This document shows, piece by piece, positions 10,641 through 19,818 of a DNA stretch of 64,000 nucleotides. Every line of letters starts with the position of its first letter. Positions within the stretch are counted from its first letter, which is position 1. The DNA comes from Atriophallophorus winterbourni. Taxonomy: Eukaryota; Platyhelminthes; Trematoda; Plagiorchiida; Microphallidae. The notes below the pieces were generated by a model, which was not told where the DNA came from, did not search any database, and worked only from the letters and a program-made list of their open reading frames with translations. The stretch is taken from contig JACCGJ010018523.1 in the NCBI GenBank assembly GCA_013407085.1, positions 62,001-126,000 on the forward strand, read 5' to 3'. A program made the translations under genes and the position numbers.

Positions 10641-12110
10641 TCAGCACGTGTATTCAGGTGCAAGGTTGGGTTTGGTCAACATATACTTGTCAAGTTCAGC
10701 CTTGAACAGGTTCAGGCTTGTTGCGCAAATAATATGTGGGGGCAGGGAGTTCCATAGAAAACAGACTCTGACAGCAAAGAAAAACCTTCGACAATTTGAT
10801 CTGGAGTGTGGAATAATTAACTTGTATCCATGCGATCTGCTACCACGTGCTTCTTGCCGATGAAACAGGTGTTCAAGTGGGTGATCCACTGTATGCAGAA
10901 TGTTGAAAAGCAGGATCAAGTCACCCCTGAGACGACGGTACGAAAAGTCAAAGAGGTTTAGTGTTGCAATCCGCTCCTCGTATGGCCTGTTGTATAGCCC
11001 GGTCACCAGTTTTGTAGCGCGGTGGTATACCCGTTGCAGCAAGGTCATGTCCTTTTGTAACCATGGGGACCATGCTTGAACAGCATACTCCATTGTTGGT
11101 CTGATATAGGTGTTAATTATACGTGGGAGTATCTGCTTTGAGAAACGACCAAAGATCCTTCTGAGCAATGCTAAGATTTGGCAGGACTTTTTGTATACAA
11201 CAGAACAGTGCCGTGAAGACTTCAGGTTACTGCTAATCCACACGCCCAGGTCTTTCTCTTCAGTAACCCATGAAAGTTGCTGAGATCCCAGAGAGTATGT
11301 GAATTCGAATGATTTACCGACGTTCAACATTTTACATTTTTGGATGTTGAATGGTAAGCAGTTCCGCAAGGACCAATTATGAAGTGCTTCGAGATCTTTT
11401 TGGAGAATTTGGCAATCTTCTATGGTGCGTATGCTAGTCCAGACTTTGATGTCATCCGCAAATAAAATGATTTTGCTGCGTACGATTTCGGGTATATCAT
11501 TCGCGTACACGAGGAAGAGTATTGGCCCCAAGACTGAGCCTTGAGGTACGCCACTTGTAACTTCTACTGGGCTGGATAGTGCCCCATCAACTCTAACCCT
11601 TATAACTCTACCAGTCAAGTAATCCTTTATCCAGGCCAATAGTCTGCCGCATACCCCGAGCTGCTCCAATTTTTGTAGCAGTATGCTGTGGTTAACACGA
11701 TCAAAAGCTTTAGACATGTCCAAGTAACACGCATGGATAGGGCATCCATCGTCCACGGCTCGAGTCCAATTATCAAGAGTTATGAGAAGATTGGTGAGAC
11801 AGGAGTGTCTTGTCCTGAATCCGTGCTGTGCGATGGAAAGAAGCTTATTTTGTTCCAAGTGTTTGATAAGTTCGTCGGCCACAAGTCGTTCGAGAACTTT
11901 AGAGACCACTGGCAACAACGTGACTGGTCTGTAGTTAGACGCATCAGATCGGTTCCCTCCTTTGTATATCGGAGTGATTAGTCCACATTTCCAGTCATTA
12001 GCAACCGTGCTACAACTCAAGGACAGGTTGAAAAGGTCAGAGAGTGGTGAGAATAGAGCATGGGCGCATTGCTTTAGGATGAATGGTGTTATTTCATCAG
12101 CACCCGGGGA
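10641..12110 (-). CDS. CR1-like ORF2, reverse-transcriptase part
   Basis: RNA-dependent DNA polymerase of the element. Visible motifs in order are: ITPIYKGG, a YRPVTLLPVVSKVLERL block, GFRTRHSCLTNL, CYLDMSKAFDRVNH (with the first catalytic Asp), TSGVPQGSVLGP, ILFADDIKVW (the catalytic FADD box), and the thumb with AVQAWSPWLQKDM and CFLWNSLPP. The TAA stop lies at 10641-10643. An uninterrupted frame from the internal Met at 12020 gives 459 residues, and coding sense continues upstream to the frameshift at 12111-12116. It acts by target-primed reverse transcription together with the endonuclease encoded just upstream. Confidence 0.92.
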   Translation of the reverse strand, partial: SPGADEITPFILKQCAHALFSPLSDLFNLSLSCSTVANDWKCGLITPIYKGGNRSDASNYRPVTLLPVVSKVLERLVADELIKHLEQNKLLSIAQHGFRTRHSCLTNLLITLDNWTRAVDDGCPIHACYLDMSKAFDRVNHSILLQKLEQLGVCGRLLAWIKDYLTGRVIRVRVDGALSSPVEVTSGVPQGSVLGPILFLVYANDIPEIVRSKIILFADDIKVWTSIRTIEDCQILQKDLEALHNWSLRNCLPFNIQKCKMLNVGKSFEFTYSLGSQQLSWVTEEKDLGVWISSNLKSSRHCSVVYKKSCQILALLRRIFGRFSKQILPRIINTYIRPTMEYAVQAWSPWLQKDMTLLQRVYHRATKLVTGLYNRPYEERIATLNLFDFSYRRLRGDLILLFNILHTVDHPLEHLFHRQEARGSRSHGYKLIIPHSRSNCRRFFFAVRVCFLWNSLPPHIICATSLNLFKAELDKYMLTKPNLAPEYTC

Positions 12111-13555
12111 TTTTTTGTATTTAACCCGCGTAGCTTTACCAGGACACTCTCGGGTTTCACAACGATTTCGTGTATTGTATTCTGCGATCTGAATGCAGGT
12201 ATATCGTAGGATACGCGCTCGTTAGGGTAGAACACTCTAGAGTAAAATTGAGCGAGTTCGTTAGCGGCTTCGAGAGCTGTGGATGTAGTTCCAGTCGTAG
12301 TAAGTAAAGCGGAAACACCTGGCTTTACCCTGGCCTTTCTGTTCACGATCTGGAAGAGGAGCTTCGGATTTCGTTCAATTTTATCCATCAGATTAATTTG
12401 ATACTTTTCTTTATCCTCCTGGACAAGTTTAGTAACTTTGTTTCTCAACAAACGGTAAGATTCCCAAGATTCAGGTGTTGAATGCAGTAAGTGGATTCTC
12501 CACGCACAGTTTCTTACCTTTATCCATTTCCGTGTTCGACTCCGGATCACGAATTTGAATCCTTTTTTCAGTTGTTTTGAAACATATTTTGAGTGGAGTT
12601 CTATTTTTCGGTTGATTTTCTGAAGTATCGATGACCAGCATTGTTGGACATCAGTGCTAATCGGTGCCCAGTCGGTGACTTCTTGAAGAGACATTGATAA
12701 TGCAACCGTATCGATTTTTCTTATCAACTTCTGAGCATCACTTGCTCTTTTCGCTTCAGATATATAGTCGAAAACAATGACTACATGATCACTCTTTCCA
12801 AGAGGTGCTTCATAGCGGATATCCTCGATGACATTTTCCTCGCTCGTCAGAACAAGATCGAGAATGGACGGTGTGTTTGTGCCTCTGAAGCGAGTGGTGC
12901 TTGAGATGTGGTTGAATAAAGGAAGTTCGTTGAACATTTTGTAGAATAGATGATCAAGAGAGTTCACCGGTGGAATCTCGCTTTTTAGTAAATTCGGGAG
13001 ATTAAAGTCACCCATGATCAGGACGTTGTTTTGATATCTGGAAACAACCAGCTGAGTTTTCTCAATTAAACTAGCATTGTATGCTTCGTCTGCTGACGGT
13101 GGTCGGTAAATCACACCAACAACACAGTTTTCACCTGTTGCTAATTCAAGTGAACACCAAAGTGTATCTTCCAGTATCAAATCATTATCCGTGATTTCTC
13201 TGAACGTGAGGTGTTGATCATAGTAAATAGCAACACCTCCTCCTCCACGATCCATTCGAGTACGATGAAAAAGAAACATGTTTGGAATGGAAATTTCCTC
13301 CTCAACTAATTGCTGATTGAACCAAGTTTCCGTTACGGCTATCAGGAGTGGTGAATATTTTTGACGAAGCTCGATTAGTTCGGGTAACTTATTTATCAAG
13401 CATTGTGCGTTGGTGTATAAACATTTGATGGTAGATCTTGATAAAAGTGTTGGATGATGAGTATTTGAGCAGGTAAGTTGAGTACGTGTCAAAGATGGTG
13501 GGCCTCGTGTTAATGGGTATATTACATCACCGACTCCGATAGAGTCGGTCGACAT
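12111..13555 (-). CDS. CR1-like ORF2, endonuclease part (frameshifted from the RT)
   Basis: An APE-type endonuclease that nicks target DNA. Motifs in order are: KCLYTNAQCLINKL (the N-terminal Asn block), AVTETWFN (catalytic Glu), a GGGGVAIYY segment, GVIYRPPS, MGDFNLPNL (GDFN box), RFRGTNTPSILDLVL and GKSDHVVI (SDH box). A linker rich in basic residues follows up to about 12117. The frame ends early because one base is missing from the T6 run at 12111-12116 (A6 on the coding strand); one more A would continue into KSPGADEITP and the RT. The start overlaps the end of ORF1 by 34 bases. Confidence 0.9.
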
Positions 13556-14262
13556 CCGTTTTTTGGAGCAGGAGTCCCGGCATCACTGTGCTCAGTACCA
13601 ACGGGTCCGGCAACTTCCACGATAGAGCAGGTTTTCAGGTGTTTACTGACAATTTTGATCTCTCGTGGAACTTTGTATCGATACTGTTTCCAGTTGTTAA
13701 GCACGGTGTTCACCATAGTGGTGGTCAAAAGTGTCAGTTTAAGGGGTCGTGGACCATTACCTTCGTAATTCGATGACTTCGGGATTCGGAACGTATCGAT
13801 AACTGTTACATTGGTGGTTTGGATAGCATTACTGATAAATCTCCACTGTTGTAGGTCGTGGTTGGATTTACACTTTGTATCTGAACCGGTGGCATCTTCT
13901 GGGACATTTAAGAGAATAAGGGTGCGCTTGTTGCGATCGTTTGCTTTATTTTGGTTACCTTTCGGTGGCGATTTTGCCCGTTCCGACCAGGGCACATCAA
14001 CAAATACACGAGATGTATTTTCCATGCCGTCTCGTAGCAAGTATGTCGACAGAAGTACATCTTCTAAATCCTTCTCATTTTGCACTACTACCTTAAGCAA
14101 CCGCGGCTTATCTTGGTGTAGCGCTTTGGAAGGACGACTCAAGCGAATCAACGAAACCGGGTGGATCGCTTTGAGATTCATGCGAGTGCACAGTTTCAAG
14201 CATTCAGCCAAATCATTCTGATGTCTATTCGAAAATAACTTCTCAATCACTTGATCATTCAA
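13522..14262 (-). CDS. CR1-like ORF1 (putative RNA-binding protein)
   Basis: This frame of 246 codons immediately precedes and overlaps the endonuclease frame. It has a basic/polar N-terminal half, then LILLNVPEDATGS and DTFRIPKSSNYEG followed by RPLKLTLL, consistent with an RRM-like fold as in ORF1 proteins of several non-LTR elements. The same RIPxSxNYxGxGxxPLKxT phrase occurs in the decayed element at 40958-41143, so it is conserved in the family. Presumed role: binding of element RNA. I do not recognise a defined Pfam family. Confidence 0.7.
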   Translation of the reverse strand: MNDQVIEKLFSNRHQNDLAECLKLCTRMNLKAIHPVSLIRLSRPSKALHQDKPRLLKVVVQNEKDLEDVLLSTYLLRDGMENTSRVFVDVPWSERAKSPPKGNQNKANDRNKRTLILLNVPEDATGSDTKCKSNHDLQQWRFISNAIQTTNVTVIDTFRIPKSSNYEGNGPRPLKLTLLTTTMVNTVLNNWKQYRYKVPREIKIVSKHLKTCSIVEVAGPVGTEHSDAGTPAPKNGCRPTLSESVM

Positions 14263-14300
14263 CCGGCCAATCGATTTTGATAATATCTTTAATTATATTG

Positions 14301-15217
14301 TGCGCATTTTTAGTCGCTGAAGCGCTAGTCGTAAACCACGAACAAATGCACCATACACTGATTGAGTCATACCTAAATAACTGAAATATTTTAATCTATT
14401 TGATGAAAACCGGGTATTAGAATTAGCGATATTGCACCTGTGATTCAGGATGCAATTTCTCCACCGATCAAAATGGTGATATTTGAAAAATGCCTATGAA
14501 TTTTCGCGGCAACATAGAGAAATTATTGGTTAATATGCCTTAACACCAGAGTCACAAGTATGAAGAACGAATTTCCATTACGGGCTCGATAGATATCCAA
14601 AGTAGGTTGTATGACCTAGATTAACTGCGTTTGAGTATACATTCAAAGTAAGTGTTAGCGGCGGAGAACCACAGAATTAAATGAATAGAGCTTAACGAAT
14701 CATTTTCTTCCGAGCCCTTCACAAAATATTTTTTTGATGTTTTTAACAAAATATCTTTCTATAATTTTATGTCGTGAATGAAAAGTGAATAAAATAGCTG
14801 CGCTGAATGCAACGCGTGGAAACAAACGTTGCGGTGTACTAATTATGGATAATTAATAAATGAAACGTCTTTTTCAAAAACCACGTGAAAGGAGTGGATA
14901 ATATTGCATTTTGATCTAAATCATTATGTTTCCCTTTAAATTTCGAAATAGATTGTTCTCAAGTAAGCTTCGTTAATCATGAATTTTGAGAATCATCACA
15001 AACCATCTCTTCAAACCTATTTTAACAAGTTGGTTCATCATGAAACATGCACCCGGACTATGTAAAGTGAATAAATAATAAAGAGTGCAACGTAACTTCG
15101 ATTCGAGAAGCAAATATCAATACAGAAATACGCACAATCATTTCGATCAATTCTAAGTGCTTTGTTAGCGTTCAATTTCAAATCGTGCTGACAGTGAGTT
15201 ACTTCTTCTAGTCAACA
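14301..15217. other. Upstream region of the His-rich shell gene
   Basis: No gene seen. An ACGTGA hexamer (TCACGT on the other strand) occurs at 14883-14888, about 330 bases before the ATG at 15218. TCACGT is a hexamer known from insect chorion promoters and reported upstream of schistosome eggshell genes. At one site its significance is uncertain. Confidence 0.3.
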
Positions 15218-16267
15218 ATGATGAATAACATCATTCAAGTCTTTCTATTCTTGGTGCTCGGATCTTCCGCTTGGGCCAATGAACCCGTCTGGCACAAACC
15301 CCATGAGCCCCATGGACCTCATTTCCGACATCATGAACCTCGTCATCTGCATGATCGACTTCATTATATCTACGGTCCTCACTGGGGAGGCCATCACATC
15401 CACATTCATCCACCTTTTTCGCGTGAGCCGCATCCCAGAGAACACAGGCCTTCTTTAATACTTCATCATGACCACCATGCACACAACCCGTTACCTGAAT
15501 TTAGAGATGTCCATCATCCACATTTTCCTAAACACCCAAATCCTGTTCCACATTGGCCCCCTAAGTTTCATGAAGAATATCCGAGAGGCCGGCCATTGGT
15601 TTTCAATGAGCATCCTCATCATCACCGGGCTTTCTACAATCCATGGGTAGATCACTCAAAAAGAAACCACTTTGCGAAGCAACAAATCTATGGTGTGAAC
15701 TCAAATGATAAAGCGGAAAAAGCCGAAACTGATAAAACAACCTCGCCTGAAAGTAATTCTTCCAAAAATGATATAATCATACTTTCGACTGAAGATCAAA
15801 AAGAGAAACAAGATGAGAAAACGGACGACAATAAGACGATCCAAAAAGCCAATGATAATCAACTCACTAAAAAAGGATCCAATGTACAGGCTACATCTGC
15901 GGCACGTACGAAAAATGGAAAGCGGATCACTAAAAATGTAAAAGGAAGAATTGACAAAAAGAAGAAGCAAAAAGCACAAGCCAAGTCTAGCTCATCCAAG
16001 GAAAGCAAGAGCGATTCTAAAAAACATATGGTAGTGAATTACACTTATGGCTCGTTCGACAGAAGGCATCGACCCTCGCATCATCATTATGGTCCCAAGT
16101 GTGGCTACCACAAATGCAAGCCATACGAAGAATATGAAGTGATTGAGGAAGAAGAAGAATATGAAGAGAAAAAGCTTCCGTTGTATGGTTATGGGTACTA
16201 TAACTACAACTATCCAGATAATTACGGAAACGGCTACGACTATGGCTATGGTTACGGTTACTACTGA
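15218..16267 (+). CDS. Secreted His-rich / Gly-Tyr mosaic protein, probable eggshell or vitelline component
   Basis: An intronless 349-codon gene. Residues 1-20 are a signal peptide (hydrophobic core IIQVFLFLVLG, cleavage probably after SAWA). Residues about 21-152 hold roughly 33 His, often as HH or HxH with Pro, Arg and Glu. Residues about 165-285 are Lys/Glu/Ser/Asn-rich and hydrophilic. A short second His/Tyr/Cys patch (GPKCGYHKCKPYEEYE) and an acidic EEEEEYEEK run precede a final tail of about 27 residues made almost only of Tyr, Gly and Asn. The Gly-Tyr tail is typical of fluke eggshell precursors, where tyrosines are oxidised and cross-linked. The His block could bind metal or react with quinones; both are inference. 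No TES domain is present. The start is the first Met of a tandem pair directly before the signal peptide. It is the first member of a cluster of secreted shell-type genes. Confidence 0.85.
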   Translation: MMNNIIQVFLFLVLGSSAWANEPVWHKPHEPHGPHFRHHEPRHLHDRLHYIYGPHWGGHHIHIHPPFSREPHPREHRPSLILHHDHHAHNPLPEFRDVHHPHFPKHPNPVPHWPPKFHEEYPRGRPLVFNEHPHHHRAFYNPWVDHSKRNHFAKQQIYGVNSNDKAEKAETDKTTSPESNSSKNDIIILSTEDQKEKQDEKTDDNKTIQKANDNQLTKKGSNVQATSAARTKNGKRITKNVKGRIDKKKKQKAQAKSSSSKESKSDSKKHMVVNYTYGSFDRRHRPSHHHYGPKCGYHKCKPYEEYEVIEEEEEYEEKKLPLYGYGYYNYNYPDNYGNGYDYGYGYGYY

Positions 16268-17274
16268 AACGTTGATTGATAATTTGTAGCAGTTTCCCCT
16301 TTTTACTGGTTCAATATAATTCAGTATCATCTCTTTGCCTTGCTTAACTTGATTGAACGATGAAAATGCACATGTAAATCTACCATACGTTTGATAGAAA
16401 CTTTATTTTACTGTTATATTATAAGTTCATATCAAGCAGAGCACATAATGATTTCAAGCGATAACGACAACAGGCCATAGAATTAGATTTTCCCGACAAG
16501 AATTTTGCGGTCAGAGAATATGCGATACTTTTATAAGTAAGAAATTACTAAATAACGTAGACATAATATTTTACGATTGTTATCCGATTGTAGAATTAAA
16601 AATTAACAGCTGAGGGTCAATTTGGTCAAACGCTCTGAAAACCAAGTCTTAATCCGCTTGTGCTTTATGCCAATTCATCACTAATTTTAGTTTGACCGCG
16701 TGAACTATTTAATCACAAGATTGTAGTGAATTATTCAAGTATGTCTGGATATATTAAATGGATATGCAGATCAATTAGAATTGAGTTCAATTGCGGCGGA
16801 TCAGGGCATATAGGACAATCGGGTTCCACCAAATTAAAAATACAATATAATAATAATATTTGCATTAGGAATTTTTCCATCATTTATTTGTGCATAGTCA
16901 GAATGTTGCAATTCTAAATATTTTGTAGCGCCTATGTGACAAAATACATGTGAGCTATCTTTACCGATGCTGAATCGTTTCTCGAAATTTCAGTCGCTGT
17001 CCGTCTTGGGTACGACAAATAAGGTTGAGCAATTCCCTGAGAACATCTGCACATTCATCCAGAGTAGATAACGTAGAATCGAAATTAATTATTTTTGTTT
17101 CTCACTTCCTCCGTACTTAATATCCACTAATGCTTACTGGCTGCTCGCCCGTCTCAGGCAAGTTTAGTTTTGGGTAGCCATGGATGAGTAGAAAATTAAT
17201 GATTTTGTACAACGAATCGTTGTTCAAAAACAGAATCATAGATTAATTCCACCGTTTCAAATCACAATGAGTCA
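16268..17274. other. Intergenic, no feature
   Basis: AT-rich. No coding region or RNA gene seen. Confidence 0.5.
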
Positions 17275-17345
17275 ATGAATACAAATTGCGCTTGTATGCC
17301 ACTGTTGGATAAGGTTGGTACGGTTGCGGATCATGATCCTACTGT

Positions 17346-17387
17346 CCCTACCTGATGAGTGCAAACAGCACGAAACCGGTCGTGGGG
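17346..17387 (+). ncRNA. Hammerhead ribozyme (minimal type I, short stem III)
   Basis: All core elements are present. Stem I is CCCTAC (17346-17351) with GTGGGG (17382-17387). The core CTGATGA is at 17352-17358. Stem II is GTGC (17359-17362), loop AAACA, GCAC (17368-17371). GAAA is at 17372-17375. Stem III is the self-complementary ACCGGT (17375-17380). Predicted cleavage is after C17381 (GTC). The three-pair stem III has no loop, so activity would need a dimer or a partner strand, as described for short-stem-III hammerheads of newt satellites and Penelope-like elements. Confidence 0.88.
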
Positions 17388-17577
17388 TGTGTGTGATGGA
17401 GATGCACGCAAATGAGCATATTTATTCATGGTCATGGGTTCAAACCCAGTCTACATGAGTGAAGCTCATGTGACTGAACAAGTTGATCGTACCAACCTTA
17501 CCAAACAGTGGCCTACAATCGCTACTTGTTTACGATTCATCCACTGTATCAAGCGCATGCGGATACTGATCCTACTG

Positions 17578-17620
17578 TCCCTACCTGATTAGTGCAAACT
17601 GCACGAAACCCGTCGTGTTG
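17578..17620 (+). ncRNA. Degenerate hammerhead ribozyme
   Basis: Second unit of the tandem dimer. Stem II is kept (GTGC, AAACT loop, GCAC) and GAAA is present, but the core reads CTGATTA instead of CTGATGA. Stem III is ACCCGT and stem I is weakened, so it is probably inactive. Confidence 0.7.
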
Positions 17621-18229
17621 TGTGTGGGATGGAAATGCATGCAAATGAATATTTTGGTTCATGGCTATGGGTTTAACACCATTAAACATGTGTTTGGGCA
17701 CATGTAATTAAACAGGTTGGTCGTACCAGCCTTATCCAACAGTGGCGTAATGTGATTCCGTTTTTAAACATTTTGACATCGTATTCTGAACTCAACTTGG
17801 AAGTAGCTTCAATTCCAAAGCACTGTCTTTCAGCCAAAAACATTCACTGTAGGTGGACTCGTTATAAGATATGGATTTTTTTCATACTGATTAATCCGAG
17901 TAGGGTTTCCTGGTAGGAATAGGTATTGTTGCGATGGATTTGACGGTATAAACGAGGGAGAACGCTAGCATAATATGAACATATGATTCTGTTTGCATCA
18001 CAACAGTTGGTCTTAACTGATTTCTAGTCTAAAAAGTAAAGATAATACCATTCAAAATACAAATGCTACCCCAAGTTCCAGAAGTTTTGAATAAATAAAT
18101 CATCAAATTGCAAGACCAGTCACCTAAAATTACGAGAGTTTCACTTAATTCAAGGCTCCACTTCAGACGCCTCGATAGCATACGTGAATCTTATCATCTG
18201 CGTGACTGGTCTAGTTTCATAATCTCATG

Positions 18230-18405
18230 TCACGAGAACGAAAGAGGGGAAAGAATGCGAGCACGAAACCGGTCGTTGGGTGTGTGTGTGATGGAAATGC
18301 ATGCAAACGAGCATTTTTGTTGATGGTTATGGGTTTAATCCCATTATACATGTGCTTAAACAGTTTGGTCCAACCAGCCTTATCCAACAGTGGCATACAC
18401 GCGCT
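18230..18405 (+). repeat. Partial hammerhead-associated repeat
   Basis: It contains GAGCACGAAACCGGTCGTTGG at about 18259 (stem II 3' strand, GAAA, stem III and cleavage site, but no CTGATGA half), then the GATGGAAATGCATGCAAA body, GGGTTTAATCCCA, and the terminal CCTTATCCAACAGTGGC shared with 17275-17752. Confidence 0.75.
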
Positions 18406-19770
18406 GCTTGTCTACTCGAAAAACGTTTTTACACTATAACCGGTTTCGGGTCAGTTGTTATCAGCAGGTGGAGACAGTAAGTTTAGTCACAGGAAGGCTT
18501 GAAATCATAGTAAGTTAAAAAGGAAGTTTAACGTTTTAGCTACTGTTATCCAGATTGGAGAAGATAACGTGCGAATGACTGATTCACACAACAGATCCAA
18601 GTCACCCGCTTAAATCAAAGAACATCGCTGGGGTTCAGAGTGCTCACAGCTTATGCTCTTGTCCACTTTTAATCAGTGCGTGAGTGAATCCAATGTTGAA
18701 CGTGTTTCTCGTGCATTGCATTGTTAGCAGCCGTTTTTGGCAGCAGCCTTACGCAATTATATGGAACCATTCGAATATGGCCATAGGAAATGTTTCAGTT
18801 GTATTTTATAGTTAATTATATAATTTGGAACGCATCCCGGATTATCATCATATACTACAATTTACTCATGTGGTGGAGGGGCTTCCGAGCAATTAATGTC
18901 AACTTATTTTGTTATTCAATGATTTATGAATATGTGGGAACCCTGCTATTTATGCACACTAGTTATACGCCAAACGTTGGTGTCAAGGCTGAAATTTTCT
19001 ACATTGGATTTCGTGTACCCTATCGAACGAAAGTCTTGAGAGTAAATCTGCACGAAAAATTAAAACACGTCAAATTCTTGATTGCTTTTTTTGTAAATTG
19101 AAAGTTTCTGTCCCAATAAAAACCATTTCATTATGGAAATATTCAGAAAAATGTGATTGCTGGTCATTGAACTAATTGTAGCGTCATATTAATCAGTCAG
19201 CAAAATATTGTTGGTAGTAGTTTTTTAAGATAAAAAAGAATGTCTCTCCCACGGAATATACAAGCAACATGACCACGGAATTTGCTTACGGGATCCCACG
19301 AATGTGAAATTTGGTTGTCAAAATGGAATCAAAATAGTATCAAAAAGTGTTTCAAGCACATGCACTGAAAATATAAACAGTCTCTGGTTACATGATCGTC
19401 AAAGTATCAACCTCTTGGTTCATACATCATGAAGCATTTCATTTTTCGTTTTTAGCTTCAGTTGACACATTTACAATAATTTCGACGCAAAATTGTGTTT
19501 TCCTATCGTTTGCTGAGGCATGCAACGATAAAACCTTTTTTTACCTCTTCCCCAAATATTGTGGTGTTCACATCCTCTGCAGTTTTTAAAAACATTTAAG
19601 GTCAAATTTGACAAGTATAATTACTGCTGCGCTTCGGTCGAGCGCTAAGAACTTTCTATGAAAAGAGAGTTCCTATTCTAATAAAAATCAATACTCCGTG
19701 ATTCGTGGCAAGCATGCACTAAGTTATCCACGCAATAATTCGATCGAACAAAATAGAAATGCACCCTCGG
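18406..19770. other. Intergenic, no feature
   Basis: Open frames here (for example 18790-19101) lack recognisable domains and I do not call them genes. Confidence 0.45.
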
Positions 19771-19778
19771 AAAAAGCA

Positions 19779-19784
19779 TATAAG
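19779..19784 (+). promoter_or_regulatory. TATA box of the TES gene at 19819
   Basis: CATATAAGG lies 40 bases before the ATG at 19819. TATA-like elements sit 42 and 41 bases before the ATGs of the paralogues at 25940 and 43416. The constant spacing supports a core promoter with a leader of about 10 bases. Confidence 0.6.
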
Positions 19785-19818
19785 GCGACGCTCTCATTCG
19801 ACACCCATGAAGTCAAAC

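Larger units (their letters stand above)
10530..14300 (-). mobile_element. CR1-like non-LTR retrotransposon, near full length (copy 2)
   Basis: Reading on the minus strand, the order is ORF1 (14262-13522), endonuclease (13555-12117) and reverse transcriptase (12110-10641), then a short 3' region with ACTTTGAA-like repeats near 10520-10555. The order APE-type endonuclease then RT with no RNase H, plus a short 3' repeat tail, fits the CR1/Jockey-type non-LTR class. All parts are long and open except for one frameshift at a run of six T at 12111-12116. It is the best preserved retroelement in the window, so probably a recent insertion. The exact 5' end is not clear. Confidence 0.9.
17275..17752 (+). 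repeat. Hammerhead-ribozyme repeat, tandem dimer with inverted ends
   Basis: Two similar units, offset by about 232 bases, each contain a CCTACCTGAT..GTGCAAAC..GCACGAAACC ribozyme region (17346 and 17578). The whole block is bordered by inverted repeats, GCCACTGTTGGATAAGG near 17297 and CCTTATCCAACAGTGGC near 17730. A T-arm/B-box-like GGGTTCAAACCC at 17436-17447, decayed in the second unit, suggests RNA polymerase III transcription as in schistosome ribozyme-bearing SINE-like repeats. It has no coding capacity. Confidence 0.8.

Noticed and set aside
13588..14221. Plus-strand frames of 62 and 136 codons
   Set aside because: Shadows of ORF1 of the CR1-like element on the minus strand.
15231..16330. 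Several minus-strand frames of 66-112 codons
   Set aside because: Antisense shadows of the His-rich gene; no domains, and composition explained by its codon bias.
17436..17447. T-arm-like GGGTTCAAACCC as a tRNA gene
   Set aside because: No acceptor stem, D-arm or anticodon arm can be drawn around it; it is better explained as a pol III B-box in a repeat.
18790..19101. 103-codon plus-strand frame with hydrophobic stretches
   Set aside because: AT-driven composition, no signal peptide pattern or domain, no promoter or splice features.
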